A DNA stretch of 64,000 nt from Paenibacillus alkalitolerans (GTDB lineage Bacteria > Bacillota > Bacilli > Paenibacillales > YIM-B00363): NCBI RefSeq assembly GCF_016482785.1, contig NZ_JAEMXM010000016.1:48974-112973 (forward strand), written 5' to 3'. Positions 63,058 through 64,000 of the stretch are shown here, piece after piece; positions within the stretch are counted from its first letter, which is position 1, and the number at the start of each line of letters is the position of its first letter. The notes beneath the pieces are model-generated. The model searched no databases. It saw only the letters and a program-made list of their open reading frames with translations, and was not told where the DNA came from. Both the position numbers and the translations under genes were made by a program.

Positions 63058-63504
63058 TTGGTAAAAACGATCCTGGTATTGAACGGTCCGAACTTAAATA
63101 CGCTCGGTTGGCGCGAGAAGGATGTATACGGTACGGTGACGCTGGAAGAGATCGAAGCGAACGTCCGCAAGTTGGCGGACGAGCTCGGGCTCGGGATTCG
63201 GTTTTTCCAATCGAATTACGAAGGCGCGCTCGTTGAGGAGATTCATGCCGCCCGCGAAACCGCCGCCGGCATCATCATTAATCCGGCCGCGTTTACTCAC
63301 TACAGCTATGCGATTCGGGACGCCTTAGCCGCGGTTAATTTACCGGCGATCGAAGTGCATCTGTCGAATGTGTACAAGCGCGAGCCGTTCCGCCAAGTGT
63401 CGGTAACGGCTCCGGTGTCGATCGGCGTCATTACCGGATTAGGGGCACACGGATACGAATTGGCGTTGCGTGCCATGGCAGCACACATTGGGGATAAAGG
63501 GTGA
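63058..63504 (+). CDS. aroQ: 3-dehydroquinate dehydratase, type II
   Basis: A 148-residue type II dehydroquinase of the shikimate pathway. Signatures: ILVLNGPNLNTLGWREKDVYG near 5-25 (with catalytic Tyr), FFQSNYEGALVEEIH near 58, GIIINPAAFTHYSYAIRDAL near 79 and IEVHLSNVYKREPFR near 104 (active-site His). TTG 63058 lies 8 bases after GGGAGAGG and gives the typical length; the frame is open to 63013. Equivalent to yqhS. Confidence 0.94.
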   Translation: MVKTILVLNGPNLNTLGWREKDVYGTVTLEEIEANVRKLADELGLGIRFFQSNYEGALVEEIHAARETAAGIIINPAAFTHYSYAIRDALAAVNLPAIEVHLSNVYKREPFRQVSVTAPVSIGVITGLGAHGYELALRAMAAHIGDKG

Positions 63505-63512
63505 ACGCACGA

Positions 63513-64000
63513 ATGTCCGCGATACAACAACGTGTAAGCAAGTTGCGGCAGGCGCTCGCTTCGACGGAAGCCGAAGCGTTGCTTATAACGCATCCCGTGA
63601 ACCGCAAGTATGTGACCGGCTTTTCCGGCACGGCCGGTTATGTCGTAGTGACGGCGGACCGCGCGTTTCTGTTTACCGACTTTCGCTATGTTACTCAGGC
63701 GAAGGAACAGGCAGCCGGCTTTGAAATTGTGGAACACGATACGAACCCGATGAAGACCGTCGGGGAAACGCTGCGTTCCGTCGGAGTCCGGAAGCTCGGA
63801 TTTGAACAGAATCACGTTTCATACGGTGCGTACTTGACTTACGCTTCCGATCTGGGAAACGACATATCGCTGGTGCCGACCGAAGGGCTGCTAGAGCGGC
63901 TGCGCCGGATTAAAGACGCGGACGAGCTTCGCTTGATCAGAGAAGCGGTTGCGGTTGCGGACACGGCTTTCTCGCATATTTTGACGGTTGTCAAACCTGG
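63513..64000 (+). CDS. yqhT: Xaa-Pro peptidase YqhT, cut by the window edge
   Basis: The first 162 codons of an M24 aminopeptidase P-like enzyme: MSAIQQRVSKLRQAL start, TEAEALLITHPVNRKYVTGF near 17-36, FLFTDFRYVTQAKEQAAGF near 53 and EGLLERLRRIKDADELRLIREA near 130, the linker to the pita-bread catalytic domain, whose metal ligands lie beyond the edge. ATG 63513 follows AAAGGGTG, 8 bases after the aroQ stop. Position matches yqhT of Bacillus subtilis; efp is expected next. Confidence 0.9.
   Translation, partial: MSAIQQRVSKLRQALASTEAEALLITHPVNRKYVTGFSGTAGYVVVTADRAFLFTDFRYVTQAKEQAAGFEIVEHDTNPMKTVGETLRSVGVRKLGFEQNHVSYGAYLTYASDLGNDISLVPTEGLLERLRRIKDADELRLIREAVAVADTAFSHILTVVKP

Overview
This 64 kb window is chromosomal DNA of a spore-forming Bacillota, most likely a Paenibacillaceae member (Paenibacillus/Cohnella-like). 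The evidence is a moderately high GC content, frequent GTG and TTG starts behind strong GGAGG-type ribosome binding sites, a spore photoproduct lyase, a T-box leader on metG, Zur- and MntR-type regulators, and a block from 59.3 kb to the right edge (mntR, patatin, yqhP, yqhQ, yqhR, aroQ, yqhT) that follows the Bacillus subtilis mntR-yqhO..yqhT order. All product calls come from reading the proteins and DNA by eye. No database search was run.

Layout. 0-6 kb: a beta-propeller lactonase, a split chromate transporter pair, a GH36 alpha-galactosidase and a DUF3900-like protein. 6.05-8.26 kb: an AT-rich accessory patch with a polymorphic-toxin remnant (LHH nuclease domain, SUKH immunity protein, RHS-core fragment on the other strand), an ArsR regulator and a lactate dehydrogenase fragment. 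8.26-19.6 kb: pentose use, with an ArsR-headed regulator with a large C-terminal domain, a sugar ABC transporter, a GH43 glycosidase, a subtilisin-like protease, XylR, XylA and XylB. 19.7-31.6 kb: an ArsR/MFS pair that shares a palindromic operator, a phosphotransferase, an SgrR-like regulator beside a permease fragment, DedA, Tag glycosylase, a VWA lipoprotein, an SDR enzyme, a DeoR/MurA pair whose MurA has Asp in place of the catalytic Cys, and a DUF402 protein.

31.6-36.0 kb holds a sugar isomerase/epimerase, two Gfo/Idh/MocA oxidoreductases and an AraC regulator. 36.3-39.8 kb holds a phosphonate-type ABC transporter (phnD, phnE, phnC) behind a LysR regulator. 40-42.2 kb encodes a secreted cyclic-nucleotide phosphodiesterase/5'-nucleotidase with a LysM tail. 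42.3-44.9 kb is an envelope operon: an internally duplicated membrane protein, a small membrane protein, a family 2 glycosyltransferase and a broken coupled ORF. 45-47.5 kb is the 5-oxoprolinase operon (pxpB, pxpC, pxpA). 47.7-51.2 kb has bstA/yfiT, signal peptidase I, an oxidoreductase and zur-yidD. 51.2-58.1 kb has T-box-metG, a NicO-type metal transporter, a tandem palindromic repeat array, and a zinc ABC operon (znuA, znuC, znuB) behind a promoter carrying a Zur-type box, then ccdA. 58-64 kb has splB and the mntR-yqh block, cut off in yqhT at the right edge.

Links between parts: zur and a Zur-type box before znuA lie in one window; xylR sits next to a xyl-type palindrome over the xylA promoter; the 20 kb ArsR has the same palindrome before itself and before the MFS gene. 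I found no complete insertion sequence, CRISPR array, rRNA or tRNA gene. The most unusual items are the toxin debris, the Asp-type MurA, the duplicated membrane protein with its glycosyltransferase, the ArsR regulator with a beta-rich C-terminal domain, and the tandem palindromes at 54.3 kb.
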